DNA from: a virus
Strand: one strand, 5' to 3'
Virus record (IMG/VR): IMGVR_UViG_3300003892_000011
Span: 1-38,833 of that record
Length of the DNA: 38,833 nucleotides
Shown here: positions 17,387-25,672 of the stretch, one piece after another
How the letters are laid out: every line of letters begins with the position of its first letter
Position numbering within the stretch: position 1 is the first letter of the stretch
Translations under genes and position numbers: made by a program
The notes under the pieces: generated by a model
What the model saw: only the letters and a program-made list of their open reading frames with translations
What the model was told of the DNA's origin: nothing
The model's database searches: none

Positions 17387-17752
17387 ATGGACATAAAGGT
17401 AGTTAACCAACAAGGAGAAGAGATTAGACAGGAATATAAGGAAGCCAAAGAGCCTGAAACTATTGCTGTTAAACTCGATGAGTATATGCTTCCCTCAATT
17501 GCTTCAATTTTTGACCTGAAGCCAAACGAGATTGACCAATATAAGGAAGAACTTAAAACCTTATATGAGTATGCCAAAACCCAAACCGAACTAAGAACAC
17601 CCGAAGCTCTTAAATGGGTTATTCGTTCACTACAGGGGCAAATAGGTTCGCCGCCTTTTGGGGAGAGATGGATAACCTACCTTAACAGGTATGTTAAGCT
17701 TAGAATGGAGAAAAATAAAATAGAGGAAGAAATTAAAAGTTTTGAAAAATGA
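17387..17752 (+). CDS. Small helical structural-region protein
   Basis: A 121-residue acidic protein with a C-terminal coiled coil (LRMEKNKIEEEIKSFEK). The ATG at 17387 has no ribosome binding site. It lies 9 bases after the ejection protein and overlaps the next gene by ATGA. No family is recognised; a small virion protein is likely from its place. Confidence 0.65.
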   Translation: MDIKVVNQQGEEIRQEYKEAKEPETIAVKLDEYMLPSIASIFDLKPNEIDQYKEELKTLYEYAKTQTELRTPEALKWVIRSLQGQIGSPPFGERWITYLNRYVKLRMEKNKIEEEIKSFEK

Positions 17753-18090
17753 GTAATATCATTACAGACCTATATCAACAATTATTCGGAAGAAAAGGTA
17801 TCGCCGACGGCAGTGTCATCGATATGGCTGAACACGGAAGGGCGGGTGGTGTTTCAACAGGACAGCCTTTCAAATTTACACGAAAGGTGGATGAGAAGGT
17901 TTTAATAGATGAGGTTGACAGTGCCACTATATATATAGGTAAGGCAAAAATGGGGGCTTCTACTTCTGACTCCGTTTGGCAAATCCAAAAGATTGTTACA
18001 ACAGGAACAGTAACAGAAATTTTGTACGCTGATGGGGACGATAGCTATAATAAAAAATGGGATGATCGCACTCTTTATTCATACAGTTGA
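17749..18090 (+). CDS. Small beta-rich structural-region protein
   Basis: A 113-residue protein starting in an ATGA overlap with the gene before. It has a Gly-rich N-terminus and a predicted beta-rich C-terminal half (ATIYIGKAKMG, SVWQIQKIVTTGTVTEILYADGD). It may be a small tail or fibre-docking protein, since the fibre block begins after it, but no family is recognised. The next late-type promoter starts 5 bases after its stop. Confidence 0.65.
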   Translation: MSNIITDLYQQLFGRKGIADGSVIDMAEHGRAGGVSTGQPFKFTRKVDEKVLIDEVDSATIYIGKAKMGASTSDSVWQIQKIVTTGTVTEILYADGDDSYNKKWDDRTLYSYS

Positions 18091-18094
18091 AATC

Positions 18095-18125
18095 TTGCAA
18101 ACCCCCTTGGGAGCAATAATATAAT
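18095..18125 (+). promoter_or_regulatory. Late-type promoter 5 (fibre block)
   Basis: TTGCAAACCCC from 18095 and TATAAT at 18120-18125, 19 nt apart. This copy does not give a leaderless start: the first ATG, at 18148, is 22 nt downstream behind AGAGGG, and a mini-ORF comes before the first full-size gene. Confidence 0.7.
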
Positions 18126-18147
18126 CCTGTTAAGAGGGTAAATTAAA

Positions 18148-18246
18148 ATGGCAACTTTTAAAGAAATAAAATTAATTCAAGGCAAAACGAGAAAACTTTT
18201 TGGTGAATTTGCGGTGTTAAATCGGGTAGAAAGGAGAGTACTATAA
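18148..18246 (+). CDS. 32-residue mini-ORF, possible leader peptide
   Basis: ATG 18148 is preceded by AGAGGG at a suitable distance and begins MAT, like the following gene. The sequence is basic (LIQGKTRKLFGEF... VERRVL). Its last codons contain the AGAAAGGAGAG ribosome binding site of the gene at 18248, so its translation would pass through that site and end 1 base before the next ATG. It may serve as a coupling or leader peptide; a stable product is uncertain. Confidence 0.45.
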   Translation: MATFKEIKLIQGKTRKLFGEFAVLNRVERRVL

Positions 18247-18247
18247 A

Positions 18248-18805
18248 ATGGCAACTTGGACTTGGACAGCACAACTAACCACAGGAACACTAACCATCGG
18301 TTCAACCGACAAGGTTGGTTTTTATGGCACAAACTTTGGTGATGCTATTACTGTTAACTCCTATCAGGACTCAACTCATATTGAAAATTCCTCTGGAACA
18401 CACCAATGCACCACCAACCACGTTAATAACACCAAATATCTAACTTCCACAACCGTTTCTATTAACGGGGGTGGCTCTCAAACTCTTGGTGCATCAGTCC
18501 CAACAACCGCACAATGTCCGCTTAAGATTAACTTTTCTCATACTTCGGCAGTTGCTACCTCAAATGGCAAATTCTGGGCTGATAACGGAAGCGATGTGAA
18601 TACCGCACCAACTGAAGTAGACTTCAAAGCGGGTGAACAGTCAAACACAAGCTGGACATCGGCTGGAGGGAAAACAAATGCCGTTGCTCTTGCTAACCAA
18701 TCATCGGCAACCTCACACGACTTTTACATCTTTTGCTCGGCATCACCAACCGCAGTTGGAGACAAGACAGCGTTTAGGCTTGGAATTGAACTGACCTACC
18801 AGTAA
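18248..18805 (+). CDS. Ser/Thr-rich beta structural protein, probably tail or head decoration
   Basis: A 185-residue protein rich in Thr, Ser, Asn and Gly, with alternating beta-strand patterns throughout (TWTAQLTTGTLTIGSTDKVGFYG, DKTAFRLGIELTYQ). This composition is usual for phage decoration proteins and fibre domains. The start follows a strong AGAAAGGAGAG site inside the preceding mini-ORF. No family is recognised. Confidence 0.65.
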   Translation: MATWTWTAQLTTGTLTIGSTDKVGFYGTNFGDAITVNSYQDSTHIENSSGTHQCTTNHVNNTKYLTSTTVSINGGGSQTLGASVPTTAQCPLKINFSHTSAVATSNGKFWADNGSDVNTAPTEVDFKAGEQSNTSWTSAGGKTNAVALANQSSATSHDFYIFCSASPTAVGDKTAFRLGIELTYQ

Positions 18806-18806
18806 T

Positions 18807-19010
18807 ATGGAAAAAGAAAAAGTTTATACAATCAAAGAAATCCTAGATTTAGTGGGTGCAGATAAAAAGTATTACAAAATGGCCGGCAAGGGATTGGTTG
18901 TCGGAGGAATAAATGTTGCCGACCTTGAACAAACTATTAGAATTCCCGAAAGTGCCGACAAGTTAGTTATCTTTGCACCTGAACTAGAACCCATCGAAAT
19001 AGAGCTTTAG
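18807..19010 (+). CDS. Small 67-residue fibre-block protein
   Basis: ATG 18807 is one base after the previous stop. The protein has a Lys/Glu-rich helix (YTIKEILDLVGADKKYYKMAG) and a beta-like C-terminal half ending in ELEPIEIEL. There is no separate ribosome site, so it is probably translated by coupling. No function is recognised. Confidence 0.6.
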   Translation: MEKEKVYTIKEILDLVGADKKYYKMAGKGLVVGGINVADLEQTIRIPESADKLVIFAPELEPIEIEL

Positions 19011-19026
19011 TCTTGGTGAGAAACCA

Positions 19027-19473
19027 ATGAAAAAAGTCATAAGCCGATGGCTCGCTTCGTTAAGCGATGGAAGCGTTGCTATCGAAGGAAAACCACCATA
19101 TGAAGAAACCCCCGATGAGCCTTCGCCTTGGCAGAGGCTTCTACTTCATTTAGCCAAAAACAAACTTGAGATTACAGGACTTCGCATTCAGATTGAAAAA
19201 GAGGGAGAGCCAGTTAGGACTTTTAATCTTCCTTCAAAATCCCCTAAACAGAAATGGGCGGATTTGAAACCCATAATCCCCATTGGATACAACTATTTTA
19301 GGCGTGTCCAGAGAACATTAGAGCCGATAGATGGAGATTTTGGAAACTTGGGGCTTGGAAACGAGTATCACTTTATTGAAATCCACGCAATATATAAAGA
19401 TTTTACTCTCGTCTTAATAGTTGATGAAGATACGGGGAATGAAAGTTGGAGTTTAATTTTGGAAAGGGGGTGA
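19027..19473 (+). CDS. Unknown fibre-block protein, 148 residues
   Basis: ATG 19027 follows GGTGAG by 7 bases. The protein is soluble and mixed alpha/beta, with a basic start, a Pro-rich stretch (GKPPYEETPDEPSPW) and beta-like segments (FTLVLIVDEDTGNESWSLIL). It lies between two beta-rich fibre genes. No family is recognised. Confidence 0.6.
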   Translation: MKKVISRWLASLSDGSVAIEGKPPYEETPDEPSPWQRLLLHLAKNKLEITGLRIQIEKEGEPVRTFNLPSKSPKQKWADLKPIIPIGYNYFRRVQRTLEPIDGDFGNLGLGNEYHFIEIHAIYKDFTLVLIVDEDTGNESWSLILERG

Positions 19474-19477
19474 TAGT

Positions 19478-19903
19478 ATGGCAACAACAACAAATAGATA
19501 TTTATGTTATCCAGCCGCAGCATCAGGAGTTAGTCGTTCCTCATCTGGTTCAGCTTGGACAGACAGTGCTTGGACTGAAGTTGTGCCTGCAAACACAATT
19601 ACTAGCACATTTTATATTGCTGGTGTTACTTGGATGTGGTGGACGCCTTTGGCAGCAGCCGATACCACTTACGAGATAGAGCTAGTTTTGGGAATAGGGA
19701 GTGCTGGTTCTGAAACCGAAATTATTGTTATTCCAGCAAGTGTGAGGGCTGATACTTTGGCGGGACATTTGCCAACCAATGTGGTGATATTGCCAGAGCC
19801 AAAAGAGGTAGCAGCCAATACAAGAGTAGCCGTAAAACTCCGCTATGGAGTAGCAGCTTCGGTAACTGTTACTGGCATCAAAATTCTTTATCAAATAGCT
19901 TAA
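19478..19903 (+). CDS. Stand-alone paralogue of the long fibre's N-terminal domain
   Basis: A 141-residue protein after a GGGGGTG ribosome site. It aligns along its whole length with residues 1-136 of the next gene: both have PAAASGVS/PAAAAGVS, an AW..SWT segment, EI-rich strands, a near-identical IPASVRADT/IPSSVRADT motif, LPEP and ANTRVAVKL/ANTRIAVRV, then GIKILY/GIKLIY. A tandem duplication is the simplest origin. The domain probably docks fibres on the virion or forms a trimeric beta unit. Confidence 0.75.
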   Translation: MATTTNRYLCYPAAASGVSRSSSGSAWTDSAWTEVVPANTITSTFYIAGVTWMWWTPLAAADTTYEIELVLGIGSAGSETEIIVIPASVRADTLAGHLPTNVVILPEPKEVAANTRVAVKLRYGVAASVTVTGIKILYQIA

Positions 19904-19907
19904 ATAT

Positions 19908-22652
19908 ATGGCAAATATTAAAAGCGTACCAGCTGCAGCGGCGGGAGTTAGTGCTTCATCAACCACAACAGCGTGGACTTTTGGGTCGTGGACCCAAATT
20001 ACTTCAGGATTTCCAGTTGCAATAAGAGTGATAGGTATTCAGTTTCAGGAAAGTCAAAACGCTCCTGGTGTTGATGTTACCAGAGAGAGGCTTTTTGAAA
20101 TAGGAATTGGTGCTTCTGGTTCAGAGGTTACTAAACTCCAGATACCTAGTTCGGTAAGGGCAGATACTATTACCTATGGACACTACTTGCCTCCAGTCAA
20201 CAGAGTTTGGCTTCCCGAACCATATATTATTCCAGCCAATACTAGAATAGCAGTAAGGGTAACAGACAGCACTACAACGGCAGTTACCTATAACGGGATT
20301 AAATTGATTTATGAAGAAAATTCACCACCCAGTGTTACTCTTGATTCTCCAGCTAATGGTGAAACCCTAACTGACACTACCCCCAGCCTTAGCTTTACGG
20401 GAACAGACCCAGAAACAGACGAAGTGGAATATGAGATACAAATAGATACAAGCCCAAATTTTAATAGTCAAGGAAGCACCCCTCTTCTTGATGTTCTATC
20501 ATCTGATGAAATTACAGATTTTACTACAAGTGTTTCATTTGGGAGAGGTATAGTGCAAAACACAAATTATGTATTTGCATCATCGGCTACTAACCCAGTA
20601 GTAGTATATCGTCTTAATAAATCCGATTGGACTACATATTCTGTTTTTACTTTTCCGTCGGGCTTTGATTCATCATATGGGGGTATTGCTATTGATAATA
20701 CTTATGTTTATGTGGCATCGCAAAATTTTCCATGTAAGATTGGAAGAATACAAATTGCAGATTGGGCGACAAATGATGTTGTTACTTTATCAGCAGGTTA
20801 TGGTCCTTCTTATGCATTAGAGCAAGACGCAGATTATGTTTATGTCTTGACAACAAATTCTCCAGCAAGCATTGCCCGCATTCATAAGTCTGATTTCTCA
20901 ACAATAGATTACATCGACCTTCCTAGTGGTGCGGGTGAAGGACGGTCAATGACATCTGATAATAATTATCTTTATTGTGCAACAACAAACAACCCCACAA
21001 GAGTTTATAGAGTTAATAAATCGAGCTTTTCTGTAATTGATTATGTTGCTCTTCCTTCTGGTTCTACAACACCCAATGCTATAGCCCAAGACACCAATTA
21101 TGTTTATGTTGTTTCTAGTGTTTCGGGTGGTAAGGTTGCTCGTATTCATAAATCTGATTGGACAACTGTAGATAGTATCAATCTCGGCGGTTCATATTCA
21201 GAAATGTGGGGGCTCGAAGTTGACTCTAACTATGTATATGCTACAGATTATGACCCTGGTGGTTCGGCTTCTTATCTTTATCGTATCAATGTTTCTGATT
21301 TTACATTGAAGGATAAACAACTTCTTAATCCTGTAATTCGTAATTTGACAATTGATAATGGACATATATATTGGACTCAAGACACCTCTCCATTTAAAAT
21401 TTGCAGATATAAATTAAGTTGGGATTTTTCTGGCACAAGCGACCCTCATCCCTGGACATCAGGAAATCAAGTAACATATACAGTGCCATCGGGCTCGGAA
21501 CTTTCATCAGGAACTTATTATTGGAGGGTTAGAGCCAAAGACCCATCTGGAACTAACACTTGGGGGGGGTGGAGCAGTGTAAGAAGTTTTACAATACAAG
21601 CAGGGACAACAACTTCAGATAACCGTTCTGCTAGAACCAAAGGAATAGCAACCTCTTCAGATACAAGAAGTGCTAGAACTAAGGGTAGCCTTACAACTTC
21701 CGATAACAGAAACGCAAGAACTAAGGGAGTAGCTACAATTTCGGATACAAGGAATGCAAGAACTAAAGGAGTTGCGACAACATCGGACAACCGTTCCGCT
21801 AGAACTAAAGGAGTATTTATAACTTCGGACACAAGGGGAGCAAGAACCAAAGGACAGGAAACCTTAACAGACAATCGTTCTGCAAGGACTAAGGGGTATT
21901 CAACAGCAACAGATAATCGTTCAGCAAGAACCAAAGGTGGGACAGTAGCAACGGATAATCGTTCTGCGAGAACGAGGGGTGTAGCGACTACTTCCGATAC
22001 AAGGAGCGCTAGAACAAAAGGGCTTCTTACTACTTCGGATACTAGAAGTGCAAGGACGAAAGGTGTTGCCACCACCTCAGATACAAGGAGTGCAAGGATT
22101 AAGGGTTATCTTACCGCATCAGATAATAGGAACGCCCGCACAAGGGGAGTGGCTACTATCTCCGACACTCGTGGAGCGAGAACGAAGGGGGTTGCGACAA
22201 CCTCTGATACGAGGAATGCCAGAACAAAAGGGGTGGCCACCGCTTCAGATTTTAGGAGTGCTAAAACAAGCGGGTTTTTAGCTCTAACGACATCTGACAC
22301 CAGAAATGCGAGAATTAAAGGACTGGATATTTCTTCAGATACAAGAGGGGCGAGAATTAAAGGATTTGATATTGTCGAAGAAACCAGAAACGCAAGAACT
22401 AAAGGTTATCTTACAATTTCAGACACTAGAGACGCTAGGACAAAAGGTGAATTAACCGCATCAGATTTTAGAGACGCACACATTAAGGGAAGTGTGACAA
22501 CTTCAGATACAAGAGGGGCAAGATTAGTTGGAGCAATTGCCAGTTATCGAAATGCGAAAGTAAAGGGGCCAGAACCCAACTATCCTAAATTCATTTTTGT
22601 AGATGGAGAGTTGGCAATCCATCTTTTTGGTAAGTTTTATATGAAAGTTTGA
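19908..22652 (+). CDS. Long tail fibre with nested beta-propeller and SDxRxARTKG repeats
   Basis: A 914-residue protein. Residues 1-136 duplicate the previous gene. Residues ~140-200 and ~504-565 are the two halves of one FN3/Ig-like domain (YEIQIDTSPNF ... TYYWRVRAKDPSG). Between them, residues ~200-503 carry seven ~45-residue units of the form DNTYVYVAS...RIxKSDW, a beta-propeller inserted in the Ig loop. Residues ~567-890 are 23 copies of a 14-residue repeat with core SDTRSARTKG. The last 24 residues are hydrophobic and aromatic. The order suggests docking domain, receptor-binding propeller, then a long shaft or adhesive region. The receptor cannot be told from sequence. Confidence 0.75.
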   Translation: MANIKSVPAAAAGVSASSTTTAWTFGSWTQITSGFPVAIRVIGIQFQESQNAPGVDVTRERLFEIGIGASGSEVTKLQIPSSVRADTITYGHYLPPVNRVWLPEPYIIPANTRIAVRVTDSTTTAVTYNGIKLIYEENSPPSVTLDSPANGETLTDTTPSLSFTGTDPETDEVEYEIQIDTSPNFNSQGSTPLLDVLSSDEITDFTTSVSFGRGIVQNTNYVFASSATNPVVVYRLNKSDWTTYSVFTFPSGFDSSYGGIAIDNTYVYVASQNFPCKIGRIQIADWATNDVVTLSAGYGPSYALEQDADYVYVLTTNSPASIARIHKSDFSTIDYIDLPSGAGEGRSMTSDNNYLYCATTNNPTRVYRVNKSSFSVIDYVALPSGSTTPNAIAQDTNYVYVVSSVSGGKVARIHKSDWTTVDSINLGGSYSEMWGLEVDSNYVYATDYDPGGSASYLYRINVSDFTLKDKQLLNPVIRNLTIDNGHIYWTQDTSPFKICRYKLSWDFSGTSDPHPWTSGNQVTYTVPSGSELSSGTYYWRVRAKDPSGTNTWGGWSSVRSFTIQAGTTTSDNRSARTKGIATSSDTRSARTKGSLTTSDNRNARTKGVATISDTRNARTKGVATTSDNRSARTKGVFITSDTRGARTKGQETLTDNRSARTKGYSTATDNRSARTKGGTVATDNRSARTRGVATTSDTRSARTKGLLTTSDTRSARTKGVATTSDTRSARIKGYLTASDNRNARTRGVATISDTRGARTKGVATTSDTRNARTKGVATASDFRSAKTSGFLALTTSDTRNARIKGLDISSDTRGARIKGFDIVEETRNARTKGYLTISDTRDARTKGELTASDFRDAHIKGSVTTSDTRGARLVGAIASYRNAKVKGPEPNYPKFIFVDGELAIHLFGKFYMKV
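21606..22577 (+). repeat. 23 tandem 42-bp units encoding a 14-residue repeat
   Basis: The units encode variants of TTSDTRSARTKGVA. Asp, Arg, Ala and Lys-Gly are nearly fixed, while the two residues after Gly vary most. Codons for the fixed residues differ freely from copy to copy (AGA, AGG, CGT; AAA, AAG), so the repeat is old and kept at protein level, not a fresh DNA expansion. The last copies are the most degenerate. Confidence 0.9.
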
Positions 22653-22656
22653 ATTC

Positions 22657-22687
22657 TTGAAAACCTGCCTACTTACTCTTCTATAAT
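22657..22687 (+). promoter_or_regulatory. Late-type promoter 6
   Basis: TTGAAAACC from 22657 and TATAAT at 22682-22687, 19 nt apart. ATG 22696 is 8 nt after the -10 (TGGGCTAT then ATGGCA), so a leaderless mRNA is expected. It would drive the second fibre block and lysis genes. Confidence 0.75.
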
Positions 22688-22695
22688 TGGGCTAT

Positions 22696-23640
22696 ATGGC
22701 AGAACTAAAATTTCCACCTACTCAAAACGGGCTTCAAAAGAATTTGGATGCACAGTTAAATGTTGGGGTTACTTCACAGATGACCTTGAACAACACCACT
22801 GGCATTCAGAATAAGCCCGGCGTTGTAGTTATAGATAGAATTGATACTTCAGGAGCGGAAAAAAGCTCGGCTGTTAGGGAGTATATCTCTTATACGGGCG
22901 TATCAGGCAATAACCTTACAGGGCTTACAAGAGGATTGGGCGGCTCGACAGACCAAGACCACGCTGTCGGTGCGATTGTAGAGTTTATACCCGATGTAAC
23001 AGTTTTTCAGGCGATTAACGATGTCATAACTACAGAACACGGAACGGATGGAACCCACGACGCAACTAAAGTGGCAATGCTGGCGGGAACTCAAACCTTT
23101 ACAGGAGCAAAAACCTTTGGTTCGGGACTTCTTAAGGCAACTAGACCACGGATTACAACCTCAATAGATGATGCTAATGGTAACGAGGTAATAGAGACAC
23201 CAGCCACCGCCTCAGCTGTAAATCAGGTTAAAATCACAAATGCGGCAACAGGTAATGCACCAACAGTTGAGGCTTCGGGAGATGATACCTATATTCCACT
23301 TCTCTTAAAAGGTAAATCAGCTTCTCCACGAGTGGGTGGGGTGTATGACAACGGCAATCTTACTGGAGCAGTTACAATTGATATGAAGAAAGGAACAAGA
23401 CAAAAAGGGACCTTGACAGGAAATGTTACTATTACAATCTCAAATCCTAGTGAGGGCGAGGTTTTGGAGCTATTTTTATTGCAAGACGCAACTGGTGGAA
23501 GAACAATATCTTTTAGCACAACCATTATTTGGCAAGATGATACTACTCCAACTTGGACAACGACAGCCTCAAAAATGAACTCAATTGTATTGAGATATGT
23601 CGGTTCTACTTGGTATGGTGTAGGAGCAAAGTTTGCATAA
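22696..23640 (+). CDS. Tail fibre or baseplate-type protein
   Basis: A 314-residue protein. ATG 22696 is chosen over the in-frame TTG at 22687, which lies in the -10 element. The N-terminal part (VREYISYTGVSGNNLTGLTRGLGGSTDQDHAVGAIVEF) is the pattern often seen in virion docking domains of fibres. Then comes an ALAGTQTFTGAKTF-like segment that often precedes beta-helical shafts, and a C-terminal beta domain with KGTRQKGTLTGNVTITISNP. It is followed directly by the next gene. Confidence 0.65.
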   Translation: MAELKFPPTQNGLQKNLDAQLNVGVTSQMTLNNTTGIQNKPGVVVIDRIDTSGAEKSSAVREYISYTGVSGNNLTGLTRGLGGSTDQDHAVGAIVEFIPDVTVFQAINDVITTEHGTDGTHDATKVAMLAGTQTFTGAKTFGSGLLKATRPRITTSIDDANGNEVIETPATASAVNQVKITNAATGNAPTVEASGDDTYIPLLLKGKSASPRVGGVYDNGNLTGAVTIDMKKGTRQKGTLTGNVTITISNPSEGEVLELFLLQDATGGRTISFSTTIIWQDDTTPTWTTTASKMNSIVLRYVGSTWYGVGAKFA

Positions 23641-24585
23641 ATGAATGACTATTTCGAACAAAATAAAAAATTGATACTTCAACTTGCCAATACAGAAGCA
23701 GGGAGATTTTTGCTTGGATTAAAAGACAAAGATAGAATTATTAAAATATCTCCCAATTCAGTTCACCAGTTAAAAGACTTTCAAAACGGAAAATCAATTA
23801 TTCAGGCTAAATTTTGGGCTTGCGATAATGTTGCTCAAATTTTTCTCCCCACCTTAGCCAAAGTAGAGATTGCACAGGATTACCAACCAATAAAAGATAA
23901 ATATGAAGCCTTTTTGCACTTTTCGGGATTAGAGAAAAGATTGGAATATCCGCAAATATATCTAGAGACCGCTAATTTTTATTCAACTTCTGAGGATGGA
24001 AAAACCAGACATTCAACAATATCAGGAGATTGGGAAACTTGGGACGATGCTCGTGGAGTGCAAGGAGATGAAGGTGTGGATAAAACCACAGGAGATGATG
24101 GAATGGAGGCGCATTTTGAGTATATAGCAGGAAGTGGATATGGGCTGGTTAGGGGCTGGGCGAGATTCAATTATACCAGCTTACCTCAAAGCGCCGTTAT
24201 AAACTCGGCTACCTATAAATTTTATGGAAGGGCTTACGGGACAACTGCCGATCAGGGGATTGTGATCGCTCAAGGAAATCAAGGTCCTACTCTTGAAGCT
24301 TCCGACCACGCCTCCTATGGAGCGGAGTGGGGCAGATTTACAACTCCAGCAGGAAGTGATCAATGGAACAGTGCATCGCTAAACTCCACTGGGAAATCTG
24401 CAATTAACAAAGGCGGGTATACCGAGTATGCTTATCTAAACGCTCGTGATTTTGATAATCAACCTGTTTCATCTAACGGACATTGGGGGATGCTGTGGGA
24501 TGCTTCAGAAGTCGGCTCTACCCAACATTATATGGAGATTACCTATACCCTAGCAGGAGGAATTTTCTTGCACAACTACCTATGA
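23641..24585 (+). CDS. Fibre-associated beta-sandwich protein
   Basis: A 314-residue protein beginning at the base after the previous stop. The first ~110 residues are helical. The remaining ~200 are beta-rich and resemble a carbohydrate-binding or DNRLRE-like sandwich (SAVINSATYKFYGRAYG ... HWGMLWDASEVGSTQHYMEITYTL). The place after two fibres suggests a tip or receptor-binding component. The family call is tentative. The end overlaps the next gene by ATGA. Confidence 0.6.
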   Translation: MNDYFEQNKKLILQLANTEAGRFLLGLKDKDRIIKISPNSVHQLKDFQNGKSIIQAKFWACDNVAQIFLPTLAKVEIAQDYQPIKDKYEAFLHFSGLEKRLEYPQIYLETANFYSTSEDGKTRHSTISGDWETWDDARGVQGDEGVDKTTGDDGMEAHFEYIAGSGYGLVRGWARFNYTSLPQSAVINSATYKFYGRAYGTTADQGIVIAQGNQGPTLEASDHASYGAEWGRFTTPAGSDQWNSASLNSTGKSAINKGGYTEYAYLNARDFDNQPVSSNGHWGMLWDASEVGSTQHYMEITYTLAGGIFLHNYL

Positions 24586-24803
24586 CCAAACCATCTAATT
24601 ACGATATATTACTAGAAGTTCAAAAATCCTTAAATAGGATTGAGGATAAACTTGATGAGAAAATCTCAAGAGTAGATGAAAGGGTGGATAATATTGATTC
24701 CCGTTTATCAAACCTTGAAGGAAAAGCGAGTGTTTTAGGAGCAATAACAGGTGCTATTACGGGTGCTATATCAGGGTTTTTAGGTGGTATACTTAATAAG
24801 TAG
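24582..24803 (+). CDS. Holin-like coiled-coil/membrane protein
   Basis: A 73-residue protein from ATG 24582, which overlaps the upstream stop; a longer in-frame start at 24483 lies wholly in the previous gene and is rejected. Residues ~8-48 form a coiled coil (IEDKLDEKISRVDERVDNIDSR) and residues ~50-72 a Gly-rich membrane segment with GAITGAISGFLGG. This layout matches haemolysin XhlA-type lysis proteins. The endolysin follows after 3 bases. Confidence 0.65.
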   Translation: MTKPSNYDILLEVQKSLNRIEDKLDEKISRVDERVDNIDSRLSNLEGKASVLGAITGAITGAISGFLGGILNK

Positions 24804-24806
24804 AAT

Positions 24807-25667
24807 ATGACGCTTGACGATTTTGTTAAGAAATACGACGGTAAGGGGATTGATTTTGACAACAAGTTCTCAACCCAATGTGTCGATCTATATCGCCAAT
24901 ATGTCAAAGAAGTCTTGGGGTTTCCTCAAAGTCCGTCGGTTGAGGGAGCTAAAGACATTTGGGATACATATTTACCCGAGTATTATAAAAGGATTGAAAA
25001 TACGCCATACGGAGTTCCAGAAAAAGGAGACATTGTAATTTGGGGAACAAAGATTGGTAAATATGGACACGTTGCTATTTTCTTGGAAGGAGACGCAAAG
25101 AAGTTTAAGAGTTTTGACCAGAATTATCCAACGGGAACGTTGTGTCATATACAAGAGCATACTTATACAGGAGTTTTGGGCTGGCTTAGGCCAATAACTA
25201 AATCTATGGAACTACCAGACTGGTTTAAAACGTTATTACAAGAGAGAGGCTTATCCCTTGACAGGGAGGGAGAATTCCGTGCATTTTTTGAGAAAGCTGT
25301 AAAATACGACAATGACATTCAAACACTTACTGGTCAAGTTACATCTTTATCGGCTTCACTTTCAGACAGGGCTGGGGAGGTTAGTTTACTTTCTGAACAA
25401 AACGAGAGGCTTCGAAACGAAAGAGACGCGGCAATTGAAAATTTTAATCAAGAAAGAGACAAATTTAATCAGGCGGATTGGGAAGCAAAGAAACTCGAAG
25501 TCAAGGTTAAATCTCTTGAGGAAGAAATTGAAAAACTTAATTCAGAGCTTTCTAAAGCCAATAAAACAATAGAAGAATTAAAAGCTAGTCAATATAGTAA
25601 GATTGACGAGATATCCCCTCTAAAATTGATTATACGAGGTTTGGTGCGTATTTTTTCAAGGAGGTGA
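24807..25667 (+). CDS. CHAP-domain endolysin with coiled-coil tail
   Basis: A 286-residue protein. Residues ~15-130 form a CHAP-type cysteine amidase/peptidase, with Cys25 in STQCVDLYRQY and His88 in KYGHVAIF as the likely catalytic pair. Residues ~165-265 are a long coiled coil, and the last residues form a basic amphipathic helix (LIIRGLVRIFSRR). There is no signal peptide, so release would need a holin. It lies between two holin candidates. The long coiled coil is unusual for an endolysin and may mediate oligomerisation or membrane contact. Confidence 0.8.
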   Translation: MTLDDFVKKYDGKGIDFDNKFSTQCVDLYRQYVKEVLGFPQSPSVEGAKDIWDTYLPEYYKRIENTPYGVPEKGDIVIWGTKIGKYGHVAIFLEGDAKKFKSFDQNYPTGTLCHIQEHTYTGVLGWLRPITKSMELPDWFKTLLQERGLSLDREGEFRAFFEKAVKYDNDIQTLTGQVTSLSASLSDRAGEVSLLSEQNERLRNERDAAIENFNQERDKFNQADWEAKKLEVKVKSLEEEIEKLNSELSKANKTIEELKASQYSKIDEISPLKLIIRGLVRIFSRR

Positions 25668-25672
25668 TGAAA

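Noticed and set aside
18107-18115. Terminator in the CCCCCTTGGGAG stretch
   Set aside because: The stem is only 3-4 bp and lies inside the spacer of late-type promoter 5, with no U tract.
21518-22075. Long minus-strand ORF of 185 codons with a Val/Leu-rich repeat
   Set aside because: It is the mirror of the 42-bp fibre repeat: a regular period with no stop in one frame keeps the opposite strand open. No start signal, and the plus frame is clearly the selected one.
21606-22577. CRISPR-like array
   Set aside because: Units are 42 bp, contiguous without spacers, degenerate at codon third positions and in frame within a fibre gene.
19908-22652. Diversity-generating retroelement target in the fibre
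   Set aside because: No reverse transcriptase gene and no second template copy of a variable region were seen; the duplicated N-terminal domain differs evenly, not at adenines.
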